A DNA stretch of 64,000 nucleotides from contig JAALGY010000041.1 in NCBI GenBank assembly GCA_032358165.1, forward strand, positions 1,302,001-1,366,000. Direction: 5' to 3'. Shown in pieces: positions 23,545 to 34,700 of this stretch (the stretch's first letter is position 1; each line of letters opens with the position of its first letter). The notes under the pieces were generated by a model. It worked only from the letters and a program-made list of their open reading frames with translations. It had not been told where the DNA came from and ran no database searches. Made by a program: the position numbers and the translations under genes. The stretch is from Diplosphaera chodatii (Eukaryota > Chlorophyta > Trebouxiophyceae > Prasiolales > Stichococcaceae).

Positions 23545-24162
23545 TCAGTCATCCTCATCGTCAGAGTCTTCCCGCCTACGACCAGGCTCTGGTGCTGCCT
23601 CGATGACCTTCTGACGCTTGGCAGTGGGTGCGCCGCCATCACCTGGGGTGTCTTGCCCCTCACCGTATTGCCGCTGTTGGTGCTGTATCGCCGCTCGTCG
23701 CACCTCCAGCTCTTGCCGGAAGATCTGGCCATATCCGCCCCGTCCCTGGTCAAAGTCCATGCGGTACTCGTCCCGAACCTGTCCGCCCGAGCGGCCACGG
23801 CCGAACTGGCGGCCCTCCTTGAAGCCCCAGTCAAAGTCCGCTCGAACCGGCCGGTCATCAAGCGTCATGCCGTTGATGTACTTGACACAATCCTCGGTGT
23901 CTGCCCGTGTGTAGTACACCACGAAGCAGAAGCCGCAGGGGGTCAGCTGCTGCTTGTCCAGGCCCATCACAATGCGCTTCACATCGCCCACCTTCGAGAA
24001 CACCTCGTATATCTGCTCCTCGGTCGTGAAGAAGGAGAGGTTGCCAACATAGACGGTGGTGGACATCCGCAGGGCCTGCTCAAACTGCTCCTGATTGCCC
24101 TCGAAGCGGCGGTCCCGGTACTGGGAGATGACTGGATCCAGTTGCTTCAGCAGGCGTGCCAT
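23545..24162 (-). CDS. NCBP2: Nuclear cap-binding protein subunit 2 (CBC20)
   Basis: A single uninterrupted exon of 205 codons, unusual in this intron-rich window. The RRM is complete: RNP2 [19 protein letters not shown] and RNP1 [23 protein letters not shown], followed by the family-diagnostic [22 protein letters not shown] and [20 protein letters not shown], which contact m7G cap. The C-terminal tail is acidic and Ser/Arg-containing ([11 protein letters not shown]). It is longer than animal NCBP2 (about 156). Known role: binds the m7GpppN cap with NCBP1 and acts in splicing, 3' processing and export. A CTG/CAG run lies just upstream in the presumed 5' UTR. Confidence 0.97.
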   Translation of the reverse strand: MARLLKQLDPVISQYRDRRFEGNQEQFEQALRMSTTVYVGNLSFFTTEEQIYEVFSKVGDVKRIVMGLDKQQLTPCGFCFVVYYTRADTEDCVKYINGMTLDDRPVRADFDWGFKEGRQFGRGRSGGQVRDEYRMDFDQGRGGYGQIFRQELEVRRAAIQHQQRQYGEGQDTPGDGGAPTAKRQKVIEAAPEPGRRREDSDDEDD

Positions 24163-24187
24163 GGCAACAGGTTGATTGTGGCCAAGC

Positions 24188-24188
<1 letters not shown>

Positions 24189-24220
<32 letters not shown>

Positions 24221-24230
24221 TGGTTGCTTC
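24189..24230. repeat. CTG/CAG trinucleotide run upstream of NCBP2
   Basis: An interrupted CTG run on the plus strand (CAG on the coding strand of NCBP2) lies about 30 bp upstream of the start codon. It is open in another frame but does not join NCBP2 in frame, so it is probably 5' UTR. Confidence 0.7.
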
Positions 24231-24399
24231 AATGGGAGCAGCTTCTGAGCAAGCTGATCAGCTGCACCACGGATGGTGTTCCTGTCACCGTCCCTCCTCT
24301 GAGCACTACAAATTTCTGCCGCCACCCGCCGGCGCAGGCTGCGGGATATGGGCTCTGATGCTATGGCGCGGGCAGTTCGACTGCCTGCACCGCCCCCAC

Positions 24400-24741
24400 T
24401 TAGAAGCCAAGCTGTCGCACGAAGATTTCGACGTCCAGGTGATCGAGTCTATCCACAGATATGCCTCCCAGCGTGTTGCCCTCTCCGTCAATGAAGTGGA
24501 GCTCTGGTCGGTGGCTGGGGATGAAGTCGACCGTCACGCCCGGGATGCTTCCCGCCTTGACCTGATCGTACAAAAACCCTCGCAGGCCGGGTTGAAGGTT
24601 CAGGCGGCAGCCCGGGCAGGTCTTGAACTCCAAGCGGTCGATGCGCTTGACAATCTCAGCGTCGGGCAACTGGATGAAAGCGTCAGCGACTGTACACGCA
24701 AGCAGGACCTGTAGGACTAGCAGCGCAGGTAGGCACCTCAT
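24400..24741 (-). CDS. Selenoprotein M/Sep15-family protein, cysteine form
   Basis: Single-exon 113-codon gene. Residues 1-21 form a signal peptide (MRCLPALLVLQVLLACTVADA). The mature part has EFKTCPGCRLN near residue 42, then FLYDQVKAGSIPGVTVDF and PELHFIDGEGNTLGGISVDRL, ending IFVRQLGF. This order (redox motif, beta strand, P-E-L, strand, E-x-F-V-x-x-L-G-F end) matches the thioredoxin-like Sep15/SelM domain of ER oxidoreductases. Where selenoprotein M has CxxU, this protein has CPGC (Cys42, Cys45), so it should work without selenocysteine. There is no C-terminal KDEL. Probable ER-lumen thiol-disulfide redox role. It sits 237 bp downstream of the NCBP2 start on the same strand. Confidence 0.85.
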   Translation of the reverse strand: MRCLPALLVLQVLLACTVADAFIQLPDAEIVKRIDRLEFKTCPGCRLNLQPGLRGFLYDQVKAGSIPGVTVDFIPSHRPELHFIDGEGNTLGGISVDRLDHLDVEIFVRQLGF

Positions 24742-25070
24742 CTTGACGCTTGCATCCCTGCCAAGCGCACAAACTCAGCGAATGCGCAGATGTCCAGGCT
24801 CGCAGCTCACGGATGCCGAGGGTTCGTCCCCTGCTGCTGAGCTCTCCTCGCACAGGTCGCAAATGTTACTAGACATCACTTCGCCCGTTCAATACGTTGG
24901 CTAGCAATCGTGCAAGCATCGTGTGCCGGCGGACCAAGTGTTGGATGCGATCGGTGCTGGCAGCCCAAAGTCTGCAGCTGCACGGTGCATGCCGCAGTTA
25001 TGCTACCTTGCAAACAGCATTATCAGCGTCAGATGTTGGGCTAGTGCGAAGGAGATGTAGCTGCTGTGTG
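24742..25070. promoter_or_regulatory. Divergent intergenic region SelM-like / histidine phosphatase
   Basis: 329 bp between outward-facing start codons. No coding or regulatory motif could be assigned. Confidence 0.4.
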
Positions 25071-25982
25071 ATGTCGGGGGCTGTGCTCATGGACCTCCTG
25101 CCCGAGACAAAAACAGTGCACTGCTTGCGTCATGTGAGTTGTGATTGCCGTCGTGTGCTTGTCTAACACGTTCGTAGCATGAGCTGACTCCCTTGCATGT
25201 CCGCGCATGATTGTGTACCTACCTGTGCAGGGCGAGACGGAAATGAATGTATGGCTTGCTGCCAACGTGGTTGCTGGTAGCGCATATAAGGAGCCGCTCC
25301 TGTGAGCCGCTCGTGGCAAAGCTGCATGACGGTGCACATTGATCACAATGGCTGCCTGCGAGACAGCAGCGATGCGGTTGCCGGTGCAGATACGACACTG
25401 TACTCACTGCAAACGGCCAGCGGCAGGCAGCTGCAGCTGCATCAGTGGTCCCGCGGCTGGCGCCGCCACCTGAGCTCATTGTCTGCTCACCACTGACGAG
25501 GGCGCTGCAGACAGCTGAGCTGGCGTTCAAGGGTTACGACTGCCCGCGCATCATGACACCGCTTGCAGCAGAACGACTGTACCATGCCTCAGATGTGCGT
25601 CATGTCCACAATCTGCTGCGGATCACCTCATGTGAAAGTCTGCAGATTTGCCGACAGCTATCCGTCTGAAAACGACAAGCGTGTGAGGGCATGAACTGTG
25701 CTGCAGGTCGGCAAGGTGCGATCCGCAAAAGCGCCGCTCTGGCCGGCGTATGATTCTTCGCTTCTGCCTGAGGGTGTATGGTGGTACACAGAGCAGCCTG
25801 GCAACGACACTGCAGTTGGAGAAGAAGGAGAAGATAACTTCGAGCAGCGGATGCAACAGCTGAGGGATTTCCTGAGCAAGCGTCCTGAGCATTCAATTGC
25901 GTTGGTTGCCCATTGGGGAGTGTTTGCGGCATTGACCGGAAGAAGTCTTCAGAACGCTGAGTTCTTGACGATCACTATTTGA
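25071..25982 (+). CDS. Histidine phosphatase (phosphoglycerate mutase-like) protein
   Basis: Exons 25071-25133, 25231-25301 and 25390-25594 are clear, a short exon lies around 25645-25675, and the last is 25704-25982. The RHG signature is split across the first intron: HCLRH then GETEMN. YDTVLTANGQRQA, ELIVCSPLTRALQTAELAF, ERLYHASDV and finally SIALVAHWGVFAALTG (second catalytic His) follow in the normal order. The family hydrolyses or transfers phosphate on small molecules or proteins, using a phospho-His; the substrate here cannot be told. Odd point: the exon 3 donor at 25595 and the next exon (FADSYPSENDKR) do not join in phase with any good splice pair, so either a small exon was missed or the sequence has a 1-2 nt error there. 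Confidence 0.82.
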
Positions 25983-26382
25983 CACAGCGCTTCAATACAG
26001 CTATGCTGCTGCAATCTATAAACGTACGCACGATCTCGTAAGCAGCGAATGCAAGCATCGTGGCATTTTGAAGTTCGTTGCACAAGTGATCTGTACTCAT
26101 TGCACTGTACTGTATATTCATCAGATGGATGCTTGTGAGGGTCAGTCATGCCGCCCAGGAGGTTGACGTCCTTTAATCAACAATATCTTAGGAGGCAAAT
26201 GACAGGTGTTGCCGCCCAAAATAGTGTTTGTTGATCTACTGACTTTGTATACAGTCTTTGTTGTGATGCTCATTGCCGTGCCAATTGAATGATGTCATCT
26301 GAGGCCTCCTGTGCCCAGCAGCAACAAGCTGGCCATATCACTTCGTATTGTACGCCCACTGCGCCAAAATTACATGTCCGGG
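25983..26382. other. Convergent intergenic region
   Basis: 400 bp, AT-richer than its surroundings, between two facing stop codons. No gene seen. Confidence 0.45.
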
Positions 26383-27051
26383 TCAATCGGCAGCGTCATC
26401 GGATCCATCGTCGGCACCATCGTCTGCGCAGCAGAGCAGTGATGCATGAGTGCGGTAATCGTCGAAGCGCATCCAGCCTCCAACTCATCATCATCAGCAC
26501 GTTGATCGGGTGGCCATGTGCAGTTGGATGTTGGCAGTCGGAAGCTAGTTGGCAGGCTGCTGAATCAACGGCACGTTACACGCAGCGCAGCTTGCGATAA
26601 GCTGGTTGCACATCGTGCTCACCTCCAGATGCAGGTGCAGGTGCCGGAGCAAGATCGTCGGGTGCGGCGCCGGCCAGGCGGCGAAGGTGCACAAAGTGCT
26701 CTGCTCCATCCTGTACGCAGTGCCGTCGCAGTGTGCGAAAGCTGACCTCCATTTGATTGTGCTGTATGTCTTTTGGCAGTCAACAAATGGGGACTCTACA
26801 TGCAATGCGCAGACGTCTAGTCGCGAGCTCCTAGCGACTCCAGTATCTGCTGCAAGGCTCTGATTGAGCGATCGCTCTTTGTACTGCATCATCATCAGTG
26901 ATCTCTCCCGTCTCACCTGCGCAGCAGTCACAGCAGCTGTGGCCGAGTCGTCAGTGGAGCGAAGGGTACCGCGTCCGGCCGCAGCACCCTGTATGATGAT
27001 AAGCATGGCCAGGAGGCAAGCTGCCAGGGCCAGGGTTGTGCGGCGAGGCAT
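26383..27051 (-). CDS. Small secreted or membrane-anchored acidic protein
   Basis: Three exons (27051-26917, 26710-26623, 26423-26383) join in phase to 87 residues. The N-terminus MPRRTTLALAACLLAMLIII is a strong signal peptide or anchor. The middle has HLRRLAGAAPDDLAPAPAPA and the C-terminus is very acidic (DDGADDGSDDAAD). No family recognised. Further small exons cannot be excluded. Evidence is the hydrophobic leader, consistent GT-AG borders and placement between opposite-strand genes. Confidence 0.5.
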
Positions 27052-27645
27052 GGCTACAGAGGCTAGACTGGTATCAGGAAACTGTTCCACGCTCGAACGC
27101 ACTGAATGAAGAGTAGATATCAGGCCAGACATGGCGGAGTGAGCCAAGCTTGTGCACGGCGTGTGGTTCAAGGATGGGAATATCATATGGACATATGCCG
27201 CCAGTAAATTCCCAAACGCTTCGTGCCAGCCATTGACGCTGCAACGCTTGATCACACACACATCTCAGCGCTTGCATGGGTGCGAACAGTCAAGGCCCTT
27301 ATCGCATGTCTTGAAAACGGCATCAAAAACGCACATGGTCGCAGTAAGCATACGCTTCACCACCTAGCACGGCCTGATCGCAAGCGAAGTACGCTGTGAC
27401 GCAGTCGAGGCAATCGTCTCTCTGTGCAGAAACCCATCAGATTGTGCTGATACAAAATATCAAAAGCGCTGCGCGCAACTTTTGCCGTCTGTCGACTCTG
27501 ACCCATGAGGCTGCATGGGGCATCTGGCAGCGAAACCTGGTAGGGCTGTGTGCAATGTTACCTAGAGGCTCGCCGTGCAAGCGCCATTGCGTTACTGCAA
27601 CGAGAGCCACCACACTGTGGTGATCTTTTTGACATCGAACAGCGG
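27052..27645. promoter_or_regulatory. Divergent intergenic region small secreted gene / amylase
   Basis: 594 bp between the start of the small secreted gene and the amylase start. Non-ATG open frame continues upstream of the amylase ATG. No further exon assigned. Confidence 0.4.
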
Positions 27646-28352
27646 ATGTGCAGGGCGACCTGGAGACCGCGACCTCTGCCGCAGATGCATGCACAGAGAC
27701 GGCATAGTCGGCATGCACTGCAAGCAACAACGGTCGCGCAGCAGCAGGACTCTATGTCGCCAGCCGCCAAGGCGGCGGTAGACCGCCTCCATCTTGCTGC
27801 CCGGGAGGCTGCGCAGACAGCGCCTAAGCCGGCCCAGCTGGTGTGCCAGCAGTTTATGTATGATCTGATGCTGATGCCCGTATAGGTTGCACCCACAAGG
27901 AGCAGCACGAGCATCCTACAGCTCCTTGACTTGCATGTCCCTGGGACTGCACCGAGCCGGAAGGAATGTCAAAGTCCACAGCTTGGCGCACGCCAGCACA
28001 CCTCGTCGCTGAAAGGCTGCCAGTTGCTGACAGGACTCCGACCTGGAAGAGGCACGCCGGTTGCTAGATGCACTGGAGGCCGAGCTGCGCACGGTGGACG
28101 AAGAGGCGGCTGCAGCGGGCATGGCGCCAGACACCAGCATACCGCTGTCACAGCCGCCTCCAGAGCTTGCAAGAGCGCAGGTGCATGCGACGACTGCTCC
28201 TTTGTTGCTGTGCTGATGCGAGGCACCACAGCTGCATGTTGCAGCCTATGATGGAGGAGGTCACTGAACTTTGATGGTTTCGGGGTGCAGCAGGCAGCGG
28301 TCTCGCCGCCTGTGCAACGACCTCCTCAGCAGCCTCAGGAGCGGCAGCAGCA

Positions 28353-28395
<43 letters not shown>

Positions 28396-31164
28396 GACCA
28401 CCAGCCCGAGCGGGCACACCAGGCAGCGCCAGCACAGCAAGTGGCAGAGCCACCGCCAGAGCCGGAGCCTATTGTTGGGGAGCACAAGTCTGGATGGGCG
28501 CCGCCGCCGGCGCCCCAGCCGGACGATCTGCCCGTGCCGGCGGGCAGCGTGCGAGCGGAGGGCTCCGGCCACGAAATCCTGCTCCAGGTGCGCTCGGCTG
28601 CACCTGGCGTGGATGTACATGCCACACTCCAGCAAACTTCCAGCTTACCTCCACTGTGATGCCGTGCGGCAGGCATTCAACTGGGAGTCGGCAAACAGCA
28701 ACAACTGGTGGGAAGAGGTAGAGCGCGCTGCGCCTGAGATTGCTGCAGCCGGCTTCACTGTCGCATGGCTGCCGCCTCCAACCCAATCAGTCAGCCGTCA
28801 GGTGCAGTTCGTGGCCGCGCCGGTGCTGCCCACCGTGATAACTGTCAGGCCGATGTGGGCTTCCTGTCAATGACCCACAGATGGCCCTTCGCGAAGGCCC
28901 TCTGTGAAACAAGGAAGCTGCTGACTAGATGGCAGCTGCGTGTAGGGCTACATGCCGACGGACCTGTACAACCTGAACAGTGGCTATGGCTCGGCCGACA
29001 GCCTCAAGAAGTGAGCAGCAGTGCGACTGTACAAGTGCAGCAAGCACCTAAATCCCTTGCGCGCTCTAAATGTCTCATGCACACTTGATCCAGGTCATTG
29101 GACAGCTGATGTGCTGCAAGTCGCATTGCCTCCGCAGGTGTGTGAAGGGCTTGCAAGGCGCCGGGCTGAAAGTGTTGGCAGATATTGTGATCAACCATCG
29201 CTGCGCAGCGGCACAGGATGAGCAGGGCGTCTGGAATGTGTTTGGCGGCAAGCTCGCATGGGATGCAGATGCGGTGCGTCTCCGCCTGCAGAATGCTACC
29301 TTGTCTTGCGCTGATTTGTCTCTAAAAGTCAGCAAACAACAGCTTGGACCATGCAACCTGAGGTTGGCGGCAGCAAGCTGCCTAGATGCAAGTCTTCAGG
29401 GCTGTGACAGCCAAAGGGGCCAGTCCGAGGGACTTTCCATTTATTGAACAATCGGCAGGGACCCTGTCTATGAGGTGTCAGCCTGCTTTGCAGATTGTGG
29501 GCGACCACTTTGAGTTCCGTGGCCGCGGCAATGAGTCGAGCGGCGACCCCTTCCCCGCGGCGCCCAACCTGGACCACTCGGCAGACTTTGTGAAGCGCGA
29601 CCTGTGCGACTGGCTGCGCTGGATGCGCGCCGAGTATGCCTTCGACGGATGGCGGTGAGCACCAATGGCTGCCTGGCAGTGGGTTGTCGGACATTGCAAT
29701 TAGATCGTCTCCTACGATATCCGAGTGGCCAGTTGTTTGTGGTGCCTACTCTTGCAGCTTCGATTTTGCGCGGGGGTACAGCGGCGACCATGTGGCAGAC
29801 TATTGCGAGGCAACCGCCCCCGAGTTTGCCGTGGCAGAGTTCTGGGACAGCCTCGCATATCGCCGCGGTGTGGCACTGCGCAATCAGGTGAGACTGGGCA
29901 GTGCCGCTATGCAGTGAGATCACATGCCCTGGAAGCAGTGAATGGTTCCAAGGGTTTCACCATAGAGCATCAAAGCACCATTAACATACCGCGAATTTGC
30001 TAAGGAGGATGCGTCCAAGCCACCTGTTTTAGCATGCTGCAGATACGTGTGCTTGCTTGCTGTCTGCATGATTTCACCGGGCAGCCAGAAGATTGCATTG
30101 GATTTGGGGCCCACAAGCTTTATACACTGCATAACGGTGTTTTCATGTCACGGCTGTGGGGCTGCAGGATGCCCACCGGGGGCGGCTGGTGGCGTGGATG
30201 AAGGCGGCGGGCGGCAACGCCACCGCCTTCGACATGACCACCAAAGGCATCATGCACCAGGCCTTCGAGGTGCGCAGCACCGCGCAGCAATGCAGGTTGC
30301 TTTTGTGCTCAGAAAGAGGGGGCATCTTGCAGTGTCTCTGGGTGGTCAGTGCAGGCGCACACGGCTGTGTGAACGAATGAGCATCTGACTGCAGCGGGGG
30401 GATCTGGGCCGGCTGCGGGACAGCGAGGGCAAGCCGCCGGGCCTGATCGGGTGGTGGCCCTCGCACGCGACCACCTTCCTCGAGAACCACGACACGGCGC
30501 GCCCTGCCCCTTGTTTGAATGGCAAAATCGCCTGCAGCCACCGCAAAATGGCATGTAGCCGACCTCCCATGACTAGAGCCAGACAAGCTGATGGGCTACA
30601 CCTCATTGGCAGTACAGATATCCACATCTTAGAAAGATGATCAATGCTTGTGCTTGCTTGTGCATGTTGCAGGGCTCCACGCAGGGGCACTGGCGATTCC
30701 CCAGTGAGCGGGTGGAAGCTGGGCACGCGTACATCATGACGCACCCGGGCACGCCCTGCTTGTTCTGGGACCACTGGCGTGACGCCAAGCTGCGGCCTGT
30801 CATTGAGCGCCTCATCCGGCTGCGCAAGGAGCAGGGCCTGCACTGCCGCTCCTCCATCATCATCCACGAGTGAGAACCAGAAGACATCCTGTATGTGTTG
30901 TACTGAGCAGCACCCCATTGCAGATGCTGTGGGCAATAACTGCGCATGTCCTACGCTTTGACGCCTTACATTGCATTTGCTGTTTGACACCAGCTCAGAG
31001 CACAGCATGCTCCGTGTCACCATTGCAGGGCAGCAAAGGAGCTGTATGTGGCGGAGATAGATGGCAAGGTGCTGGTGAAAATCGGAGCAAAGGACTACGA
31101 GCCACAGGACGCTGCCTGGCGGCCAGCTGACCAGGGCAAGGCCTGGGCAGTGTGGCTGCGCTGA
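27646..31164 (+). CDS. Alpha-amylase, plant AMY3-like, with Q-rich N-terminal extension
   Basis: Twelve exons (27646-27840, 28034-28180, 28291-28587, 28673-28801, 28946-29010, 29138-29273, 29494-29654, 29758-29887, 30168-30269, 30395-30496, 30673-30869, 31029-31164) give 598 residues. The GH13 domain begins near residue 205 with [17 protein letters not shown], then [67 protein letters not shown] (nucleophile Asp), [12 protein letters not shown] (acid/base Glu), [17 protein letters not shown] (third catalytic Asp) and a C-terminal beta domain. It hydrolyses internal alpha-1,4 bonds of starch; the Arg-rich start [12 protein letters not shown] suggests plastid import. The region before the catalytic domain holds a charged helix ([16 protein letters not shown]) and a polyGln run. 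The intron after exon 10 has a GC donor (30497). Confidence 0.95.
28344..28393 (+). repeat. CAG repeat encoding polyGln in amylase
   Basis: Nearly pure CAG run inside exon 3 of the amylase gene, encoding a Gln-rich tract between the predicted helix and the catalytic domain. Confidence 0.9.
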
Positions 31165-31700
31165 GCTGAGCTCATAGCGCTGCCTGGCATTGACGTGACC
31201 ATGCATTAACACATTGCCAACGCCTGCCCGCGATCTGCTTAACATGGACCGTGGGGGGCATGGTTGATCTTCAGAGGCGCGCTCTAGGTGTGCGGCCAGG
31301 TGCTAGATGATGTATTCAGGCTGCATTGCGACAGTAGCATATTAGCTGGGTCAGACTTCAGGCAACATGACAGTGCTGTGGTTGTACTTCGGACTGGGTG
31401 GGTATACACACTTTCCAGTTCAACAGGCGGATACCGGTAGCAGATCCTGTCTGGCGTCTTTGCTGGGGTGTGACCCTACTTCTAGCAGCTTGGAACTGAA
31501 GCGGTGTCAGAGTCAATTCGAGACTGAACCAGATGCTAACACGGACTTGATTTGGACTTGCCGCATCTGTAGGTCAAAAGCCTAGCATGAAATGTCCCCA
31601 GACACCACACCTGCCCCACCCTGTGAACGCCGCCCAGGTCGTCACGTGTGTTCAGCACACCAAGCTCACGTTTGTAGGCCCTATCAGCTCAGGCTCTTCA
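31165..31700. other. Convergent intergenic region amylase / TIPIN
   Basis: 536 bp between facing stop codons; presumably both 3' UTRs. Nothing else recognised. Confidence 0.45.
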
Positions 31701-34700
31701 TCAAGCCAGTGCCATTTGCAGCAACTCTTCGTCATCTACATCTGCCAAATTGACATCGGGTGGCACCAATGACGCGCATGACAGCACCGGCTCTGCACCA
31801 CCTGGTGCCCTGCCAGGGGCTGACGGCGTGCCAGCAGCGTCTGTTCCCTGTCCAGGCAAGGACACTGCAGTGGCGCCACTGCAAGAAGTGCCAAATGCTG
31901 GCGGTGGCGTGCTGCCTCGCCCTGCCAAGCTGTGGTCCTGCCCTGCTGCAACCGGGCCATCGGTGGCAGCCGCCAAGTCAGGCAGCTGTGTGTCCGCCTG
32001 TGGTGCAAACGGCGCCTGTGCAGCCACAGCCGAACCGTCTGCCAAGCTCTCGCCGTGCGTTCATGCGCTGGACATCAGCAAAGCTGTGATGTGCACTGCC
32101 CATGCATCAGCACAGCAGCTGGGCCCGTCAGCTGGCAGCTCAACTACTTTCTCGGCTGTGTAGCTGGGTGCTCACCTCCTGAGTGGCATGTGACTGGGCC
32201 TGCATGGCCTGCGCATGTGCGCCCTCAGGGCGTGCGTCGTGGGCTGCAGCTGTGGCGGCTGGCTGCAAAGCTGGTGTGGCATTGACAGCCGTCTCAATGG
32301 CATCATTGTTCAGCACTTCTGCGCTGCCGTTGCTGGCAGCCGCTGCCTCAGCAGCAGCGTCGTCATCGGACATGGCTGCCAGAGCCAGCAGCTCCTCATC
32401 ATCTCGCCCCTGCACAGCCAAGTGAAGCCGATCAGCAGGCTCTTTGACACAGATGTGCCAGCGAAAAGGATGCTGAGGCACTGCTGGTCATGAAAATGAG
32501 TGCGAAGCTATGACAATGGTGTGCATCTTCCACATGATGTGCCGCCTTGCAACAATCCACTCATGCAAGGTACCGGCCCACACAAGAATGATGTCTGCCA
32601 CAGGGACGATGATGGGCCAGACTGATCATTCCTCCAGAAATGGTGCGTGCCTGAGTCGCGCTGGGTTCCTCCGGCTCACGTGAAGGCGCTGCCCCATTAG
32701 CATCTGGCGGCGAGTCGTCCATCATTTCTGCCAGAGCCAGCAGCTCCTCATCTTCCCGCTCCTGATTTATACACATCATCAGAGCTTGAACCAGATGTGC
32801 AATTGTGCAGGGTTGTGACGTTCGCACATCACCGAGTGCCATGTAGAGCCATGGCAATGGTGGGCGCCGCCGCTTGGCATGTTGCACCGACATGACCACC
32901 AAGCCGCTGGCCCACAACCCAATGCTGTCTTGATTGCGCCATGAGGGAATATGCCAACCTGAGTAGCGCTTGGTTGTGCTGGCCTCAAGGGAGGTTCTGC
33001 CCCATTAGCATCTGGCGGAGAGTCGTCCATCATCTCGGCCATGGCCAGCAGCTCCTCCATCTCGGCCTGTGATTGCACAGCAAGAATTTCATGACGATGG
33101 GTGATGCTAAAGGCAAGCTCACGCGGGACAGCACACAGACCACCAAATGAATCGCTTCATGCAGATTATATCCGGGCGAATCCTTGTCCGCTGTCGCAGT
33201 AGATGGGCACGACCTGCGAGGCGGTCACGACTGCTGAAGGCGCTCCCGCAGCCATGGCTGCATCCTCAGGCTGTGTGAGCGGCATCGCCTCAGCAGCGGC
33301 CAGCAACTCCTCGATCTCTGCATCGTCCTCCTGCACAACATCCGAAGGCGCTGCACATGTCGCCCACTTCCAGGCTCTGCACTGTTGTACACAGCACTGC
33401 AGCCTGCCATCTGGCATGCCATCCAGCTGCTTGGCACAGCTGTGCGGCCGGTTTCCCAATACCTCTGCCGCTGCTCCAGCTTGTGCCGCCGCTGGTTGCG
33501 CTGGTGCATTGCCCACAAGGTCGTCGAACATGTCATCTGGTGCGGCTGTCTCCTGCAGCAGCGCAATGCATAGTCACCATCCCACATTGCACAACTGCCC
33601 ACCAGCTTCCTGTGGCCAATGGGTGCAGTCAGCACTTCAGTGTCCGCCTTGCAGGCTGTGGCTCACTCACCCACTGCTCAGCCTGCAGGGCCACAAGCTC
33701 ATCGTCATCCATGTCTGCGCCGCCGCCATAGTCGTCCTCGTATGCACCGGCACCCTCGTCAGCAGCGGCTGCTGCATCGTCCACTGCTGTGCGAGCAGTA
33801 TGAACCTCGGGCGCCGCCAGTGGGGCGGCCGTCTGCATCACGCTGTCCCGAAGTCCCCGGAGTTCCATCTGCAGGACGCAGCTCCCGCGATGTATGGCAG
33901 ATACCTTCCTTTCAGTCCTAAAAGATGCTGGTGACATTGGTGCTGCGTCCGCAAGGGTCTTGGCTTCTGTATCTTGTGCACATCTGCTCAGATGTGTGTG
34001 CCTGACCGAGCATCACAGATGCCCTCGACCGGAGCAAGCTCACTTTTTCGACTGCGCACACCTTCAGCACATGTGTCTGACCCATCTTCTCGAGGCCATC
34101 AATGAAGGCGTCGTAGTGCAGCGCAGGCGCAACCTGCCGGTGCCACTGCTGGTACATGTCCAGCAGCCGCCGCAGGTCGCTGGCCTTCAACAACGAGGTA
34201 CAAAGCACTTTAGCACGTCAGAGCATGTGCACTTCCCATCACACTGCAGCTTGAAGACATGCCTCAGGGTCCTCGCAGCAGCCGTCGAAAATTCAGTTCC
34301 CTGCAGCTGCCACCTGCAGTGGCGCAGAGCGGGACTGACACGGGCAATGCACTGTGCACCCAGCTGACACGATGGCCAGGTGTACCTCGTGGCCAGGGCC
34401 GCGGAAGACGGTGCGGAACTGCGCGGGGAAGACGTCGACCAGATGCCTCAGTCCCGAGTCCTTTTTGAGGTCCTCGATGGTGACCTTGGGCCGTGGCTTG
34501 CGTGCCACCTTCCGCTTGACGCCCTGCTTTGCCGGCTTGTCGGCCCTGACATCGTACCAGCAGGGGCCAGTCCCTCAGCCAGTAGGCTATTGAGTCAGCC
34601 CCTCCAGCTCTTTACGCAGTCCGCAGATGCTCAGTTATCAGGTGACACAAGCTGCAGGGCCCGAGGCGCTCAGCGGTGCGCAGCCTGTCGATGTCCTAGA

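Noticed and set aside
24080..24325. PolyGln frame upstream of NCBP2
   Set aside because: It overlaps the NCBP2 start in another frame and NCBP2 has a complete, conserved N-terminus; best seen as 5' UTR repeat.
23653..24714. A 353-codon plus-strand frame spanning NCBP2 and the SelM-like gene
   Set aside because: It is the complement of two clear minus-strand genes with diagnostic motifs and bridges their intergenic gap.
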